Below are positions 23,332 through 32,654 of a stretch of DNA of 35,471 bases, in pieces. Every line of letters starts with the position of its first letter. Within the stretch, counting starts at the first letter, position 1. The stretch lies in the NCBI GenBank assembly GCA_944390495.1, contig CALXQE010000055.1, forward strand, positions 1 through 35,471. The letters are read 5' to 3'. Origin of the DNA: an uncultured Clostridia bacterium. Its GTDB lineage: Bacteria > Bacillota > Clostridia > UBA1381. The position numbers and the translations under genes are program-made. Under the pieces are notes generated by a model, which saw only the letters and a list, made by a program, of their open reading frames with translations, was not told the origin of the DNA and did no database searches.

Positions 23332-24739
23332 ATTTAGAGTTTACCAATAATTTATTTGACAGAGGTATCATATCATTCCAGAAAAATACTGATGCACTGT
23401 CATATTCTTCTAAGATTTGTGTGTTAAGTGGAATTTGCGAATAACCGATAGGTATATCTTCTGTTACGACAGATTGCAGTACATCATCTTTGTAAAATGC
23501 AGTATACATTTTAGTGTTGTCGTAAAAGTTATTGATTGAAACTGATGAATTTTCATTGTCAATATTCACAGAGAATCCATATCGCTCTTTTAAAAGCTGT
23601 GTAAATTTTTCTATATTTACAAGTCCCCATCCGTATTCGGTATCATAACCTGCTGTTCCAAGGTCTGTTGAAGAAGATTTCAAAAGTTCCTGAAACTCAA
23701 TATAATTCATATCTTTATTTGCCTGTTTTGCAAGTGCAGCCATTGCTGTTACTATCGGGGTAGAAAAAGATGTTCCGGACGATGATCCGTAACTTGCGGC
23801 TAAATTGTAGCTGTTACTTTCACCGTACCATGTGCTTGACATGTATTCGCCCGGTGCACATACAAATACGCTTTCGTTTGTGTTTGAAAAAGATGAATGC
23901 TCCAGTGTTTTGCCGACAGAACCTACACCTGTAACTCCTTCAAGTGCTGCGGGATAATTTAGTGTGGAATTTGAATTGTTACCGACGGCTGAAATTAGTA
24001 AAATATTTTTTTGGGCAGCTGTGTCTACAATAGATTGCAGTGTGGCTTTTGCTTCGTATGAAAGTGCTGAAGCTGACACTCCAAGGCTCATATTAATAAC
24101 ATCACAACCGCTGTTTACGGAGTCAGAAAAAGCAGAAAGCAGATAACTAAAATCTGTTGTTTTGCCTGTGAAAATTTTGTAAACAGAAAAATTTACACCA
24201 TCAGCTATACCTGAAACGCCTATTCCATTATCAGTATCGGCACCTATTATGCCTGAAACAAAGGTACCGTGACCTACTTCGTCAGTTACATCAGATGTAC
24301 CTGAAAGCATATTTATTTGCTTTGTTATTTTGACTGTGTCAATATCCTCGTGACCGTAATTAATGCCTGAATCAATAACTGCTACATTTACTCCATATCC
24401 GTTTAAACCGGCAGAATGAGCAGAATAGGAATTAATAACTTGAAAACCCCACTGGTTTGGGTAATAAGGATCATTTGGCATATCAAACAGTTCTACTTTA
24501 ACGTTTTCAAAAATTGTTTCGATATTATCAGAGTCTGTGAAATTATAAATATCATCTATACTATCTGCTGAATATATGATATTATCATCTGTAAGAGGAA
24601 TTGCTTTTACAGAATTATCAAGGGAATAGGAAACAGCAATATTGTCCTTTAATTTGAATAAATATCCGTCAGCATATGCTGATGACACACTAAAAAGCAT
24701 TGCGGCAGCAAATATTATAGCACAAAAAAATTTACGCAA
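23330..24739 (-). CDS. Secreted subtilisin-like serine protease (S8)
   Basis: 469 residues from a TTG start, nine bases after GGAGG. Signal peptide 1-23 (ends SSAYA); residues about 24-95 are probably a propeptide. Catalytic triad: Asp123 (VAVIDSGINYGHEDI), His157 (GHGTFVSGI), Ser324 (GTSFSTPIVTAMAALA), with oxyanion Asn254 (SAVGNNSN). It digests proteins outside the cell or at its surface. The C-terminal part after about 375 is a small beta-rich extension with no clear anchor. It lies 18 bases after the sugar kinase gene with its ribosome site immediately following that stop, so it is probably cotranscribed; the pairing has no obvious metabolic sense. Confidence 0.92.
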   Translation of the reverse strand: MRKFFCAIIFAAAMLFSVSSAYADGYLFKLKDNIAVSYSLDNSVKAIPLTDDNIIYSADSIDDIYNFTDSDNIETIFENVKVELFDMPNDPYYPNQWGFQVINSYSAHSAGLNGYGVNVAVIDSGINYGHEDIDTVKITKQINMLSGTSDVTDEVGHGTFVSGIIGADTDNGIGVSGIADGVNFSVYKIFTGKTTDFSYLLSAFSDSVNSGCDVINMSLGVSASALSYEAKATLQSIVDTAAQKNILLISAVGNNSNSTLNYPAALEGVTGVGSVGKTLEHSSFSNTNESVFVCAPGEYMSSTWYGESNSYNLAASYGSSSGTSFSTPIVTAMAALAKQANKDMNYIEFQELLKSSSTDLGTAGYDTEYGWGLVNIEKFTQLLKERYGFSVNIDNENSSVSINNFYDNTKMYTAFYKDDVLQSVVTEDIPIGYSQIPLNTQILEEYDSASVFFWNDMIPLSNKLLVNSK

Positions 24740-24757
24740 ATAAATTCGCCTCCGTTT

Positions 24758-25783
24758 TTACCTTACCATTTCATCTTGATGGCCTGTTGCCTTGTGTGAT
24801 TTTATAACGCTTTCAATTTCGTCTATACTGCTGGCAGACATATCACCAAGTACGGTGTTTTTAACTGCTGAAAGTGCATTTCCTATTTCGAGTGCACGTT
24901 CCGGAGTACCATGTTTAATAAGTCCGAAAAGTACACCTGCAAGGTATGCGTCGCCTGAACCGATTCTGTCAATTACTTCTATATTGTTATATGGTGCTTC
25001 CTCATAGAATTGTCCGTTATAGTACATCTTTGAATTAAAGTTGTGATGTGTTGGACTTACAACTTCTCGGCGAGTTGTTGCAACAAGTGTACAGCCGTAA
25101 TCCTTAACATAGCCCTGCATGATTTCTTCGAGAGTGCCTGTACGCTGAAGCATTCTGCGTGATGTTTCTTCAGAAACAAAAAGAAAGTCAACATAAGGGA
25201 ATATTGATTCGATAGTCTTTTTTGCTTCTTCTTCGCTCCATAATGCCGCACGGTAATTTACATCAAAAGATATGTACGCACCTGCCGCTTTGAAACGCTT
25301 AATCATTTCGATTGATGTTTCTTTTAAATTTGGATCAAGTGCCAATGTGATACTTGATATATGAAATATCTTTGTCTTTTCGTAAATATCGTCAGGAAGT
25401 TCATCAAGTGAAAGAGTAGTAAAACTTGACTTTGCTCTATCGTAAATAACAGATGATTTTCTTGGATATGCACCGCTTTCATAATAATAAATTCCAAGAC
25501 GTCTGTCGTCTGAATGATCATAAATAATATAGTCGTCAGACACGTTTCCGTAACGAATTTTATTTCTGATAAAATGTCCCATTTTGCTTTCCGGCAGTTT
25601 TGTAATGATTGCTGAACGTATTCCAAGCATTGCAGCACCGGAAACAACATTAAGTTCACTTCCGCCGGCATTTTTTTCAAAAGTTTCGCTTTGTGAAATC
25701 TTTTCTTTATTAGGCGGTGAAAGCCTTAGCATTACTTCACCTAAACCTATAAGGTCAAAATCTGTATTTTCTTTAAACTGCAT
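24758..25783 (-). CDS. PfkB-family sugar kinase, probably 2-dehydro-3-deoxygluconokinase type
   Basis: 341 residues from the ATG at 25783, chosen for GGAGTGAT seven bases upstream; a longer frame would run across the promoter. Ribokinase-fold motifs: LIGLGEVMLRLSP, NAGGSELNVVSGAAMLG (first PfkB signature), ISFDVNYRAALW (sugar-acid kinase-like), and DRIGSGDAYLAGVLFGL with the catalytic Asp in GSGD. The GEVMLRLSPP opening and SFDVNYR resemble KDG kinases, which phosphorylate 2-keto-3-deoxygluconate from pectin or uronic acid breakdown. No KDPG aldolase is adjacent, so the substrate is tentative. A protease gene follows in the same transcript. Confidence 0.85.
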   Translation of the reverse strand: MQFKENTDFDLIGLGEVMLRLSPPNKEKISQSETFEKNAGGSELNVVSGAAMLGIRSAIITKLPESKMGHFIRNKIRYGNVSDDYIIYDHSDDRRLGIYYYESGAYPRKSSVIYDRAKSSFTTLSLDELPDDIYEKTKIFHISSITLALDPNLKETSIEMIKRFKAAGAYISFDVNYRAALWSEEEAKKTIESIFPYVDFLFVSEETSRRMLQRTGTLEEIMQGYVKDYGCTLVATTRREVVSPTHHNFNSKMYYNGQFYEEAPYNNIEVIDRIGSGDAYLAGVLFGLIKHGTPERALEIGNALSAVKNTVLGDMSASSIDEIESVIKSHKATGHQDEMVR

Positions 25784-25822
25784 AAAAATCACTCCGTTTC
25801 TAATGGTAAAATTATTAACTAT

Positions 25823-25852
25823 ATTATACAATGGATTGACAGTTTTAGTCAA
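25823..25852 (-). promoter_or_regulatory. Sigma-A promoter of the kinase-protease operon
   Basis: On the minus strand: TTGACT, 18-base spacer, perfect TATAAT. Confidence 0.7.
25836..25852. promoter_or_regulatory. Inverted repeat over the -35 box of the kinase promoter
   Basis: TTGAC (25836-25840), seven-base centre, GTCAA (25848-25852); one arm lies in the minus-strand -35 box. Possible operator, but short enough to arise by chance. Confidence 0.35.
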
Positions 25853-25905
25853 TAAGATTAATGTAAAATACTAAGTGATAAAAAGTTTTAAAACAATAAA
25901 TTTAA

Positions 25906-25934
25906 TTGTAAAAGTGTGTTTTATATGGTATAAT
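25906..25934 (+). promoter_or_regulatory. Sigma-A promoter of the DUF6472-dinB operon
   Basis: TTGTAA (25906-25911), 17-base spacer, perfect TATAAT (25929-25934). No LexA-type box was recognised nearby. Confidence 0.75.
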
Positions 25935-25976
25935 AAATATAGAAGAAAATGGTTATTTGCGGAAGGAGTGAGTGAA

Positions 25977-26159
25977 ATGAAAAAGGGGACAAACTGCGAA
26001 TACTGTATAAATTACTATTATGATGATGAATATGAGTGCTATGCTTGTGCTGTTAATATGGATGAGGACGATGTGTATCGTTACAGAATGGACAGCGGCA
26101 GAGGATGCCCTTATTTCCGCATGGGTGATGACTATACCATAGTTAAAAAACAAATATAG
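25977..26159 (+). CDS. Small Cys-rich protein, DUF6472 family
   Basis: 60 residues from the ATG at 25977 (GGAAGGAGTGAG ribosome site); a longer frame upstream covers the promoter and is rejected. Cysteines 7, 10, 21, 24 and 44 (NCEYC, CYACAV, RGCPYF) and a central acidic DEDD stretch match a small clostridial family of unknown function. The paired CxxC-type spacing suggests metal binding. It sits directly before the Y-family polymerase gene in the same transcript. Confidence 0.8.
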   Translation: MKKGTNCEYCINYYYDDEYECYACAVNMDEDDVYRYRMDSGRGCPYFRMGDDYTIVKKQI

Positions 26160-26171
26160 CCGGAGGTAATG

Positions 26172-27377
26172 ATGGAACGTACAATACTTCATTGTGACTG
26201 TAATGGTTTTTATGCCGGTGTTGAATGTGTGCAAAATCCTAAACTGAAAACGGTACCGATGGCTGTGGGTGGTGATGAGGAAAGCCGCCATGGCATTATA
26301 CTTGCAAAGAATGAAATAGCGAAAAAGTTTGGTATACAAACAGCAGAAACAATTTGGCAGGCTAAAAGAAAATGTCCCGATCTTGTTATGGTTAGACCGC
26401 ATCATGATTTGTACAGTCAATATTCAAAACGTGTAATGGATATATATAAAGAATATACTGATTATGTTGAACCCTTTGGGCTTGATGAGGCTTGGCTTGA
26501 TGTTACGGCGAGTAAAAGACTTTTTGGTGACGGTGTAAAAATTGCAAACGAACTGCGTAAAAGAGTTCGTGAGGAAACGGGACTTACAATATCTGTGGGA
26601 GTATCCTTTTGCAAAGTGTTTGCAAAGCTTGGAAGTGATTATAAAAAACCTGACGCTACAACTGTGTTTTCGGTGGATAACTGGAAACTATTTATTTATC
26701 CTCTTTCTGTGCGTGAATTGCTTTTTGTAGGGAAAAAGACCGGTGATGAATTGGAACGTATAGGAATTAAAACAATAGGTCAGCTTGCATCACTTGACGA
26801 ACATATACTTACAGAACATTTTGGTAAGGCGGGTATTATGCTGAGCCGATACGCAAGAGGACTTGATAATGAGCCGGTAAAATCTATATACGAAAAAAAT
26901 GAGGTCAAGTCCGTCGGGAATGGGATAACATTCAGAAAAGATTTACTGGGAGAAGAAGAAATACGCGGAGGTGTATATGCTTTATCTGACAGTATAGCGT
27001 CACGCATGAGGAAAAAGGGGTTAAAATGTACAACTGTTCAAGTAATGATAAAAGACCCTAAGTTTAAAACAATAAGCAGACAGAAAAAATTAGAGTTTCC
27101 GACATACACTTCAAGAGATATACGGGAGGCTGCCATGGACATAATAAAGCGGTCGTGGAATATGAAACTTCCTATAAGAATGCTTAGTGTTACGGGTACA
27201 AACCTTGTATCGGAGGACAAAGTGTTTAGTCAGATGAGTTTGTTTGGTGATGATGAAGAAGAAAAGAAAATTGAAAAATTTGAAAAGACTGTTGATAATT
27301 TAAAAGCACGTTTCGGTTCGGTTGTATCCTTGGGCGGAAATATTAAAAAGTACGAAAATAATATCAAAAAACGATAA
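26172..27377 (+). CDS. dinB: Y-family DNA polymerase (DNA polymerase IV type)
   Basis: 401 residues from the second of two adjacent ATGs: GGAGG is five bases before 26172 but only two before 26169. The translesion polymerase copies past damaged bases with low fidelity. The palm motif is LHCDCNGFYAGVE (first catalytic Asp), with VEPFGLDEAWLDVT holding the second acidic pair, and ISVGVSFCKVFAKLGSDYKKPDA. A beta-clamp binding motif QMSLF is at 354-358. The DCN variant in place of DMD is common in clostridial relatives. It is cotranscribed with the DUF6472 gene. No clear terminator follows before the S10 promoter. Confidence 0.93.
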   Translation: MERTILHCDCNGFYAGVECVQNPKLKTVPMAVGGDEESRHGIILAKNEIAKKFGIQTAETIWQAKRKCPDLVMVRPHHDLYSQYSKRVMDIYKEYTDYVEPFGLDEAWLDVTASKRLFGDGVKIANELRKRVREETGLTISVGVSFCKVFAKLGSDYKKPDATTVFSVDNWKLFIYPLSVRELLFVGKKTGDELERIGIKTIGQLASLDEHILTEHFGKAGIMLSRYARGLDNEPVKSIYEKNEVKSVGNGITFRKDLLGEEEIRGGVYALSDSIASRMRKKGLKCTTVQVMIKDPKFKTISRQKKLEFPTYTSRDIREAAMDIIKRSWNMKLPIRMLSVTGTNLVSEDKVFSQMSLFGDDEEEKKIEKFEKTVDNLKARFGSVVSLGGNIKKYENNIKKR

Positions 27378-27462
27378 AAATATACATGTAAAATTGCACA
27401 AAAACAAAGTATTAAATTCTGTTAATTTGTTAAAAATTTTATGATATTTTTTTGTAAAAAGC

Positions 27463-27491
27463 TTGCAATTTGAGGTAAAATCATGTATAAT
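27463..27491 (+). promoter_or_regulatory. Sigma-A promoter of the S10 ribosomal operon
   Basis: TTGCAA (27463-27468), 17-base spacer, perfect TATAAT (27486-27491). Transcription would start near 27498. Confidence 0.85.
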
Positions 27492-27497
27492 AACACC

Positions 27498-27730
27498 GTT
27501 GTGATTTATGTATGAAATATGCATAAAGGTACTGACAAACGATGAAGCGGGAGGTTGCGACGAATAGCGTCGGTTTTTCCGTGGAGTGAGTCCGATTCAA
27601 GAAACCGGGCGGCAGTTACGCTACACTACCACTATACCTATGTCTTGTATGTTTATGTACATGACGTTCGGAGTGTGTGCGGCGAAAATTGGCTAACTTT
27701 GCCCGAACTTGGATAAAGTTCGGGTTTTTT
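27498..27730 (+). ncRNA. Structured leader RNA of the S10 operon, probable attenuator
   Basis: This leader fills most of the 447-base gene-free stretch between dinB and rpsJ. Visible elements in order: hairpin CGACG-AATAG-CGTCG (27559-27573); CGGTTT (27571-27576) pairing with AAACCG (27602-27607); a nine-position hairpin with one mismatch at 27642-27665; GTTCGG (27666-27671), identical to the 3' arm of the terminator and able to pair with CCGAAC at 27703-27708; then the terminator. In several bacteria S10 leaders bind L4 to repress the operon; whether L4 acts on this one is inferred. The last 94 bases before rpsJ hold a further small hairpin (GGGTG...CACCC, 27736-27753) and the ribosome site. 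Confidence 0.7.
27702..27730 (+). terminator. Intrinsic terminator inside the S10 leader
   Basis: A perfect 9-bp stem CCCGAACTT with AAGTTCGGG, five-base loop, then TTTTTT. It lies between the operon promoter and its first gene. Confidence 0.9.
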
Positions 27731-27824
27731 ATTAAGGGTGATGCGAAACACCCGGCGGTGTGTGCAATTTTCTAATCGCTGTCGTGCAGATTACAACACA
27801 ATAATAATTCGAGGAGGGAAAAGT

Positions 27825-28139
27825 ATGGCAGCAAACCAAAAGATCAGAATCAAACTTAAGGCTTATGACCACGTTGTACTTGATCAAAGTGCTGAAAAGA
27901 TTGTTGAGATTGCAAAGAGAACAGGTGCTAAGGTATCAGGACCTATTCCACTACCAACAGATAAGGAAATCATAACAATCCTAAGAGCGGTTCATAAGTA
28001 TAAGGATTCTCGTGAACAGTTCGAAAGAAGAACTCACAAAAGATTGATTGATATAGTTGTTCCTGGTGCTAAGACTATGGAATCACTAATCAAAATCGAT
28101 CTTCCTGCTGGAGTTGAAATCGACGTAATCCAGAAGTAA
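27825..28139 (+). CDS. rpsJ: 30S ribosomal protein S10
   Basis: 104 residues, normal length ([37 protein letters not shown]). S10 sits in the 30S head and, as NusE, also serves in transcription antitermination. The start at 27825 follows GAGGAGGG; the frame is open further upstream into the leader but that part is not protein-like. It is the first gene of the cluster, downstream of the attenuator. Confidence 0.98.
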   Translation: MAANQKIRIKLKAYDHVVLDQSAEKIVEIAKRTGAKVSGPIPLPTDKEIITILRAVHKYKDSREQFERRTHKRLIDIVVPGAKTMESLIKIDLPAGVEIDVIQK

Positions 28140-28155
28140 GATCGACCATAAAAGT

Positions 28156-28211
28156 GCAGTAGCTAATAAGCTATGATGCAGGTCAAGTTTCCGATTGCTT
28201 TTTGCGGAAAC
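28156..28211 (+). other. Two hairpins in the rpsJ-rplC gap
   Basis: TAGCT-AATA-AGCTA (28160-28173, extendable with GCA/TGC) and GTTTCCG with CGGAAAC (28187-28193, 28205-28211). The gap of 99 bases is long for this operon. No T run follows, so these are not terminators. Confidence 0.5.
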
Positions 28212-28238
28212 CAATAACTGAACAAGGAGGAAAAATCA

Positions 28239-28865
28239 ATGAAAAAAGCGATTCTAGGTACAAAAATCGGTATGACCCAGATTTTTGGCGAAGGCGGAGT
28301 TGTTATTCCTGTAACTGTTATTTTAGCAGGTCCATGTGTAGTAACACAGAAGAAGACTGTTGAAACAGACGGATATGACGCTTTGCAGGTTGGCTACGGT
28401 GATGTTAAAGAAAAGCATCTTAATAAGCCGCAGCTTGGTCATTTTAAAAAGGCAGACACTGCAAATAAAAAGTATGTCAGAGAGTTCAGACTTGAGGATT
28501 GCTCAGCACTGAACGTAGGTGATGAAATTAAGGCTGACATTTTCGCAGCCGGAGAAAAGGTTGACGTATCAGGCATCTCAAAGGGTAAAGGTTTTGCCGG
28601 CCCAATGAAGCACGGTCTTCACAGAGGTCCTATGACTCACGGTTCAAAGTCAAAGAGAGTTTCCGGTTCAATGGGTATGTGCTCTAACCCTGGTAGAGTT
28701 TTAAAGGGTAAGGTACTTCCTGGACACATGGGTGTTCAAAAGGTTACAGTCCAGAACCTTGAGGTTGTTAAAATCGACGCTGAACAGAATTTGATTCTTG
28801 TTAAGGGTGCTATCCCTGGTAACAAGGGCGGATTAGTAACAGTAAGAAATAGCGTAAAGGCATAA
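28239..28865 (+). CDS. rplC: 50S ribosomal protein L3
   Basis: 208 residues. It starts [16 protein letters not shown], as typical for L3, and holds the conserved glycine-rich extension [16 protein letters not shown] and [20 protein letters not shown] that reaches toward the peptidyl transferase centre. It is one of the early 50S assembly proteins. Ribosome site AAGGAGG. Confidence 0.98.
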   Translation: MKKAILGTKIGMTQIFGEGGVVIPVTVILAGPCVVTQKKTVETDGYDALQVGYGDVKEKHLNKPQLGHFKKADTANKKYVREFRLEDCSALNVGDEIKADIFAAGEKVDVSGISKGKGFAGPMKHGLHRGPMTHGSKSKRVSGSMGMCSNPGRVLKGKVLPGHMGVQKVTVQNLEVVKIDAEQNLILVKGAIPGNKGGLVTVRNSVKA

Positions 28866-28894
28866 TCGAGGTATTTTGGAAAGGAGGAAATGTA

Positions 28895-29518
28895 ATGGCT
28901 ACAGTGGCTTTATATAACATGGAAGGCACAAAGACAGGAACTATGGAAGTTTCCGATGCAATCTTTGCTGCTGAAGTGAATAAATCAGTGTTGCATCAGG
29001 TAGTAGTTAACTATCTTGCAAACCAGAGACAAGGCACACAAAGCACTAAGACACGTACAGAAGTTCGTGGCGGTGGTATTAAGCCTTGGAGACAGAAGGG
29101 TACAGGCCGTGCAAGACAGGGTAGTATCAGAGCGCCTCAGTGGACAGGCGGTGGCGTAGCACTTGGTCCTAAGCCGAGAAGCTACAGATTCAGCGTTAAC
29201 AAGAAGATGAAGAGAATAGCTCTTAAGAGTGCTCTTTCAGCTAAGTATGCTGATTACAAAGTTTTCGTTATAGACGAAATGAAGCTTGATGAAATAAAGA
29301 CAGCTAAGATGGTTGCTCTATTGAAGGGACTTGAAGTTAATTCAAAAGCACTAATCGTTACAGCTGAAGCTGATTCTGTAATTTACAAGTCAGCAAGAAA
29401 TATAAAGGGTGTTACACCGACTCACGTTGGTACACTTAACACATACGATGTTCTTAATCATGATGCATTCATCATTTCTAAGGATGCCGTACAGAAAATT
29501 GAGGAGGTGCTTGCATAA
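28895..29518 (+). CDS. rplD: 50S ribosomal protein L4
   Basis: 207 residues. The central loop ([36 protein letters not shown]) lines the peptide exit tunnel. In Escherichia coli free L4 also represses the S10 operon through its leader, which makes it the natural candidate ligand for the leader seen here. The stop overlaps the start of rplW by one base. Confidence 0.98.
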   Translation: MATVALYNMEGTKTGTMEVSDAIFAAEVNKSVLHQVVVNYLANQRQGTQSTKTRTEVRGGGIKPWRQKGTGRARQGSIRAPQWTGGGVALGPKPRSYRFSVNKKMKRIALKSALSAKYADYKVFVIDEMKLDEIKTAKMVALLKGLEVNSKALIVTAEADSVIYKSARNIKGVTPTHVGTLNTYDVLNHDAFIISKDAVQKIEEVLA

Positions 29519-29820
29519 TGAATTCATACGATATTCTAAAAAGACCAATCATCTCTGAACGCAGCATGGACAAAGTTTATGACAGAGAGGGTAACGAAAT
29601 AAAGAAGTACACCTTTGAAGTACCAAAGACTGCAAATAAGGTTGAAATAAAGAAAGCTGTTGAAGAAGTGTTCGGCGTTAAGGTTGCTAAGGTAAACACA
29701 ATGAACGTTCTTGGCAAGGTTAAGAGAATGGGTAGATATGAAGGCAGACGTGCTTCATGGAAAAAGGCTATCGTTACTCTTACAGACGACAGCAAGACAA
29801 TCGAATTCTTCGATATTTAA
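29518..29820 (+). CDS. rplW: 50S ribosomal protein L23
   Basis: 100 residues ([38 protein letters not shown]). L23 lies at the tunnel exit and is a docking site for trigger factor and signal recognition particle. Its ribosome site GAGGAGGT lies inside the end of rplD, so the two are translationally coupled. Confidence 0.98.
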   Translation: MNSYDILKRPIISERSMDKVYDREGNEIKKYTFEVPKTANKVEIKKAVEEVFGVKVAKVNTMNVLGKVKRMGRYEGRRASWKKAIVTLTDDSKTIEFFDI

Positions 29821-29856
29821 TCGTTATTAATTTATAGATAAGGAGAGTAAAGGATA

Positions 29857-30690
29857 ATGGCTATAAAAAAGTATAATCCTACTTCGCCTGCCAGAAGATT
29901 TATGACGGTTTCAGACTTCGCTGAAATTACAAAGAAGTCACCGGAGCGTTCACTTCTTGCAAAGAAGGATAAGCACGCCGGAAGAAACTCATACGGTAGA
30001 ATTACTGTTCGTCACAGAGGCGGCGGCAATAGAAGAAAGTACAGAATCATAGACTTTAAGAGAAATAAAGACGGTATGCCGGCAACAGTTATTGGTATCG
30101 AGTACGATCCAAACAGAAGTGCAAACATCGCTCTTATTCAGTATGAAGACGGCGAAAAGGCATACATCATTGCACCACTTGGTCTTACAGACGGCGACGT
30201 TGTAGTATCAGGTGAAGGTGCTGATATTAAGCCTGGTAATGCACTATTTATCAGAGATATTCCTGTTGGTACACTTATTCACAACATTGAGTTATATCCT
30301 GGTAAGGGTGCTCAGCTTGTAAGAAGTGCAGGTAACAGTGCACAGCTTATGGCTAAGGAAGGCGACTATGCACAGGTTAGACTTCCAAGCGGTGAAGTTA
30401 GAATGATAAGACTTGACTGTAAGGCTACAATCGGCACAGTAGGTAACCAACAGCATGAAAACATTTCTATCGGTAAAGCAGGTAGAAAGCGTCACATGGG
30501 TTGGAGACCAACAGTTCGTGGTGTTGTTATGAACCCTAATGACCATCCGCACGGTGGTGGTGAAGGTAAGTCACCAATCGGACGTCCGGCACCGGTTACT
30601 CCTTGGGGTAAACCAGCACTTGGTCTTAAGACAAGAAAGACTAAGAACAGAACTGATAAGTTCATAGTAAAGAGAAGAAACGCTAAATAA
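29857..30690 (+). CDS. rplB: 50S ribosomal protein L2
   Basis: 277 residues, full length. Conserved blocks [33 protein letters not shown] and the C-terminal [20 protein letters not shown] with [21 protein letters not shown], the region near the peptidyl transferase centre that holds the key His. L2 is needed for subunit joining. Confidence 0.99.
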   Translation: MAIKKYNPTSPARRFMTVSDFAEITKKSPERSLLAKKDKHAGRNSYGRITVRHRGGGNRRKYRIIDFKRNKDGMPATVIGIEYDPNRSANIALIQYEDGEKAYIIAPLGLTDGDVVVSGEGADIKPGNALFIRDIPVGTLIHNIELYPGKGAQLVRSAGNSAQLMAKEGDYAQVRLPSGEVRMIRLDCKATIGTVGNQQHENISIGKAGRKRHMGWRPTVRGVVMNPNDHPHGGGEGKSPIGRPAPVTPWGKPALGLKTRKTKNRTDKFIVKRRNAK

Positions 30691-30719
30691 TTGATATAGA
30701 TTGAAAGGAGGAAGATTTA

Positions 30720-30992
30720 ATGGGCAGATCACTTAAAAAGGGACCTTTCGTTGAAGAGCGTCTAATGAAGAGAATTGATGCAATGAACGCTGCAAATGAA
30801 AAGAAGGTCGTAAAGACATGGTCAAGAGCTTCCACAATTTTCCCTGAAATGGTTGGACACACAATCGCAGTTCATGATGGCAGAAAGCATGTTCCTGTAT
30901 TTATCAGCGAGGACATGGTAGGTCACAGACTTGGCGAGTTTGCACCGACAAGAACTTACAAAGGTCATGCAGGTGCAAAGACAAGCAGATAA
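30720..30992 (+). CDS. rpsS: 30S ribosomal protein S19
   Basis: 90 residues ([48 protein letters not shown]). A 30S head protein next to S13. Strong GAAAGGAGG ribosome site. An unusually long 151-base gap follows before rplV. Confidence 0.99.
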   Translation: MGRSLKKGPFVEERLMKRIDAMNAANEKKVVKTWSRASTIFPEMVGHTIAVHDGRKHVPVFISEDMVGHRLGEFAPTRTYKGHAGAKTSR

Positions 30993-30995
30993 TTT

Positions 30996-31061
30996 CGGTA
31001 TCATAATTTCGGATCTTTTGTTCGGGTAAGTACAATGTACACATCCCGACAAAAAATACCG
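30996..31061 (+). other. Nested stem structure between rpsS and rplV
   Basis: An outer pair CGGTAT (30996-31001) with ATACCG (31056-31061) encloses TTGT-T-CGGG (31018-31026) with CCCGACAA (31045-31052) and an inner GTAC-AAT-GTAC. A run of A, not T, follows, so it is not a terminator on the plus strand. A possible protein-binding or processing site in the 151-base gap; a small GGGA/TCCC hairpin lies further on, before the ribosome site. Confidence 0.5.
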
Positions 31062-31143
31062 GATAATGAAAGCTTATTAAAACAAATACAGAAATTAAGG
31101 GAAAAAATCCCGTTACTAATAATCGTAAAAGGAGGAATTCCAC

Positions 31144-31482
31144 ATGGAGGCACGTGCAGTGTTGAAATATGCTCGTATTTCACCGAGAAAGGTGAAGATA
31201 GTGCTTGATCTAATCAGAAACAAGCCTGCTAACGTTGCAATGGGTATTCTTGATAATACACCTAAGGCAGCAAGCGAGTATTTGAAGAAGCTTCTTGCGT
31301 CAGCAGTTGCAAACGCAGAAAATAATCATGATATGGATAAGGATAAGTTGTATGTTGCAGAATGTTTTGCAACACAGGGTCCTACTTTAAAGAGAATCCA
31401 GCCAAGAGCAAAGGGCAGAGCATTCAAGATTTTAAAGAGAACCAGCCATATCACTTTAGTATTGAAGGAAATGGAAAACTAA
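31144..31482 (+). CDS. rplV: 50S ribosomal protein L22
   Basis: 112 residues ([43 protein letters not shown]). The C-terminal beta hairpin lines the exit tunnel together with L4 and is a site of macrolide-response mutations in other bacteria; no unusual change is recognised here. Ribosome site AAAGGAGG. Confidence 0.99.
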   Translation: MEARAVLKYARISPRKVKIVLDLIRNKPANVAMGILDNTPKAASEYLKKLLASAVANAENNHDMDKDKLYVAECFATQGPTLKRIQPRAKGRAFKILKRTSHITLVLKEMEN

Positions 31483-31501
31483 TCTAGAAGGAGGTTCACT
31501 C

Positions 31502-32227
31502 ATGGGACAGAAGGTTAATCCACACGGACTTAGAGTCGGCGTCATCAAAGATTGGGATTCTAAGTGGATTGCAGGTAAAAAAGATTTCGGAGACCAGTTG
31601 GTTGAAGATTACAAGATAAGAAAGTTCGTAAAGAAGGCTTGCTATGATGCCGGAGTTGCAAAGATTGGTATTGAAAGAAAGCAAAACAGAGTTTTCATTA
31701 CAATCCATGCTGCTAAGCCTGGTATAATCATAGGAAGAGGCGGTGCTGAAATAGATAAGCTAAAGGCTCAAATCGAAAAGCTAACATCTAAGACAGTAAA
31801 CGTAAACATTATGGAGGTTAAGACTCCTGATACAAACGCACAGCTTGTTGCAGAAAACATTGCAGCACAGCTTGAAAGACGTATCTCATTCAGACGTGCT
31901 ATGAAGCAGGTTATGGGAAGAGCTATGAGACTTGGCGTTAAAGGTATCAAAACAGCAGTTGCAGGCCGTGTAGGCGGTGCAGAAATTGCAAGAACAGAGC
32001 AGTATCACGAGGGTACAATTCCTCTACAGACTCTAAGAGCAGATATAGACTATGGTTTCGCTGAAGCACATACAACTTACGGTATCCTTGGCGTAAAGGT
32101 TTGGATATACAAGGGTGAGATATTGAATGTTGCAGACGGAAGAAGAAAGGAAGCTGCTGCTCAGGCTGCTGACAATCGTCGTGATAACAGAAGACGCGAC
32201 AACAGAAGACCGAAGGGAGGCAGATAA
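31502..32227 (+). CDS. rpsC: 30S ribosomal protein S3
   Basis: 241 residues, about twenty longer than the common form. It begins [18 protein letters not shown]; the KH domain has the loop [12 protein letters not shown]; the C-terminal domain ends [11 protein letters not shown]. The extra tail is rich in Arg, Asp and Asn ([18 protein letters not shown]) and probably binds RNA. S3 forms part of the mRNA entry channel and helicase. Confidence 0.98.
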   Translation: MGQKVNPHGLRVGVIKDWDSKWIAGKKDFGDQLVEDYKIRKFVKKACYDAGVAKIGIERKQNRVFITIHAAKPGIIIGRGGAEIDKLKAQIEKLTSKTVNVNIMEVKTPDTNAQLVAENIAAQLERRISFRRAMKQVMGRAMRLGVKGIKTAVAGRVGGAEIARTEQYHEGTIPLQTLRADIDYGFAEAHTTYGILGVKVWIYKGEILNVADGRRKEAAAQAADNRRDNRRRDNRRPKGGR

Positions 32228-32229
32228 TC

Positions 32230-32652
32230 ATGTTATTACCTAAGAGAGTAAAATACAGAAGAGTTATGCGTGGCAGAATGAAGGGTAAGGCAACACGTGG
32301 TAACGTGGTATCAAACGGTGAGTTTGGTTTGCAAGCTCTTGAACCAGCATGGATTACTTCAAGACAGATTGAAGCTGCCCGTATCGCTATGACAAGATAT
32401 ACAAAGCGTGGCGGTCAGGTTTGGATAAAGATTTTCCCTGATAAGCCGGTAACAAGAAAGCCTGCTGAAACTCGAATGGGTTCAGGTAAGGGTGCACCGG
32501 AGTACTGGGTAGCAGTAGTAAAGCCCGGCAGAATTCTATTTGAGATGGCGGGTGTAAACGAAGAAGTGGCAAGAGAAGCTATGCGTCTTGCTATGCACAA
32601 GCTTCCGATCAAGTGTAAGTTTGTGACACGTCAAGCAGAGGATGGTGAATAA
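32230..32652 (+). CDS. rplP: 50S ribosomal protein L16
   Basis: 140 residues ([55 protein letters not shown]). L16 sits by the A-site tRNA elbow on the 50S. It starts two bases after the rpsC stop, with GGGAGG inside the end of rpsC, so it is translationally coupled. Confidence 0.99.
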   Translation: MLLPKRVKYRRVMRGRMKGKATRGNVVSNGEFGLQALEPAWITSRQIEAARIAMTRYTKRGGQVWIKIFPDKPVTRKPAETRMGSGKGAPEYWVAVVKPGRILFEMAGVNEEVAREAMRLAMHKLPIKCKFVTRQAEDGE

Positions 32653-32654
32653 GA

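Noticed and set aside
27559-27580. Early terminator in the S10 leader (CGACG hairpin then TTTTT)
   Set aside because: The stem is only five base pairs and the T run is short and followed by CC; the strong terminator lies at 27702-27730.
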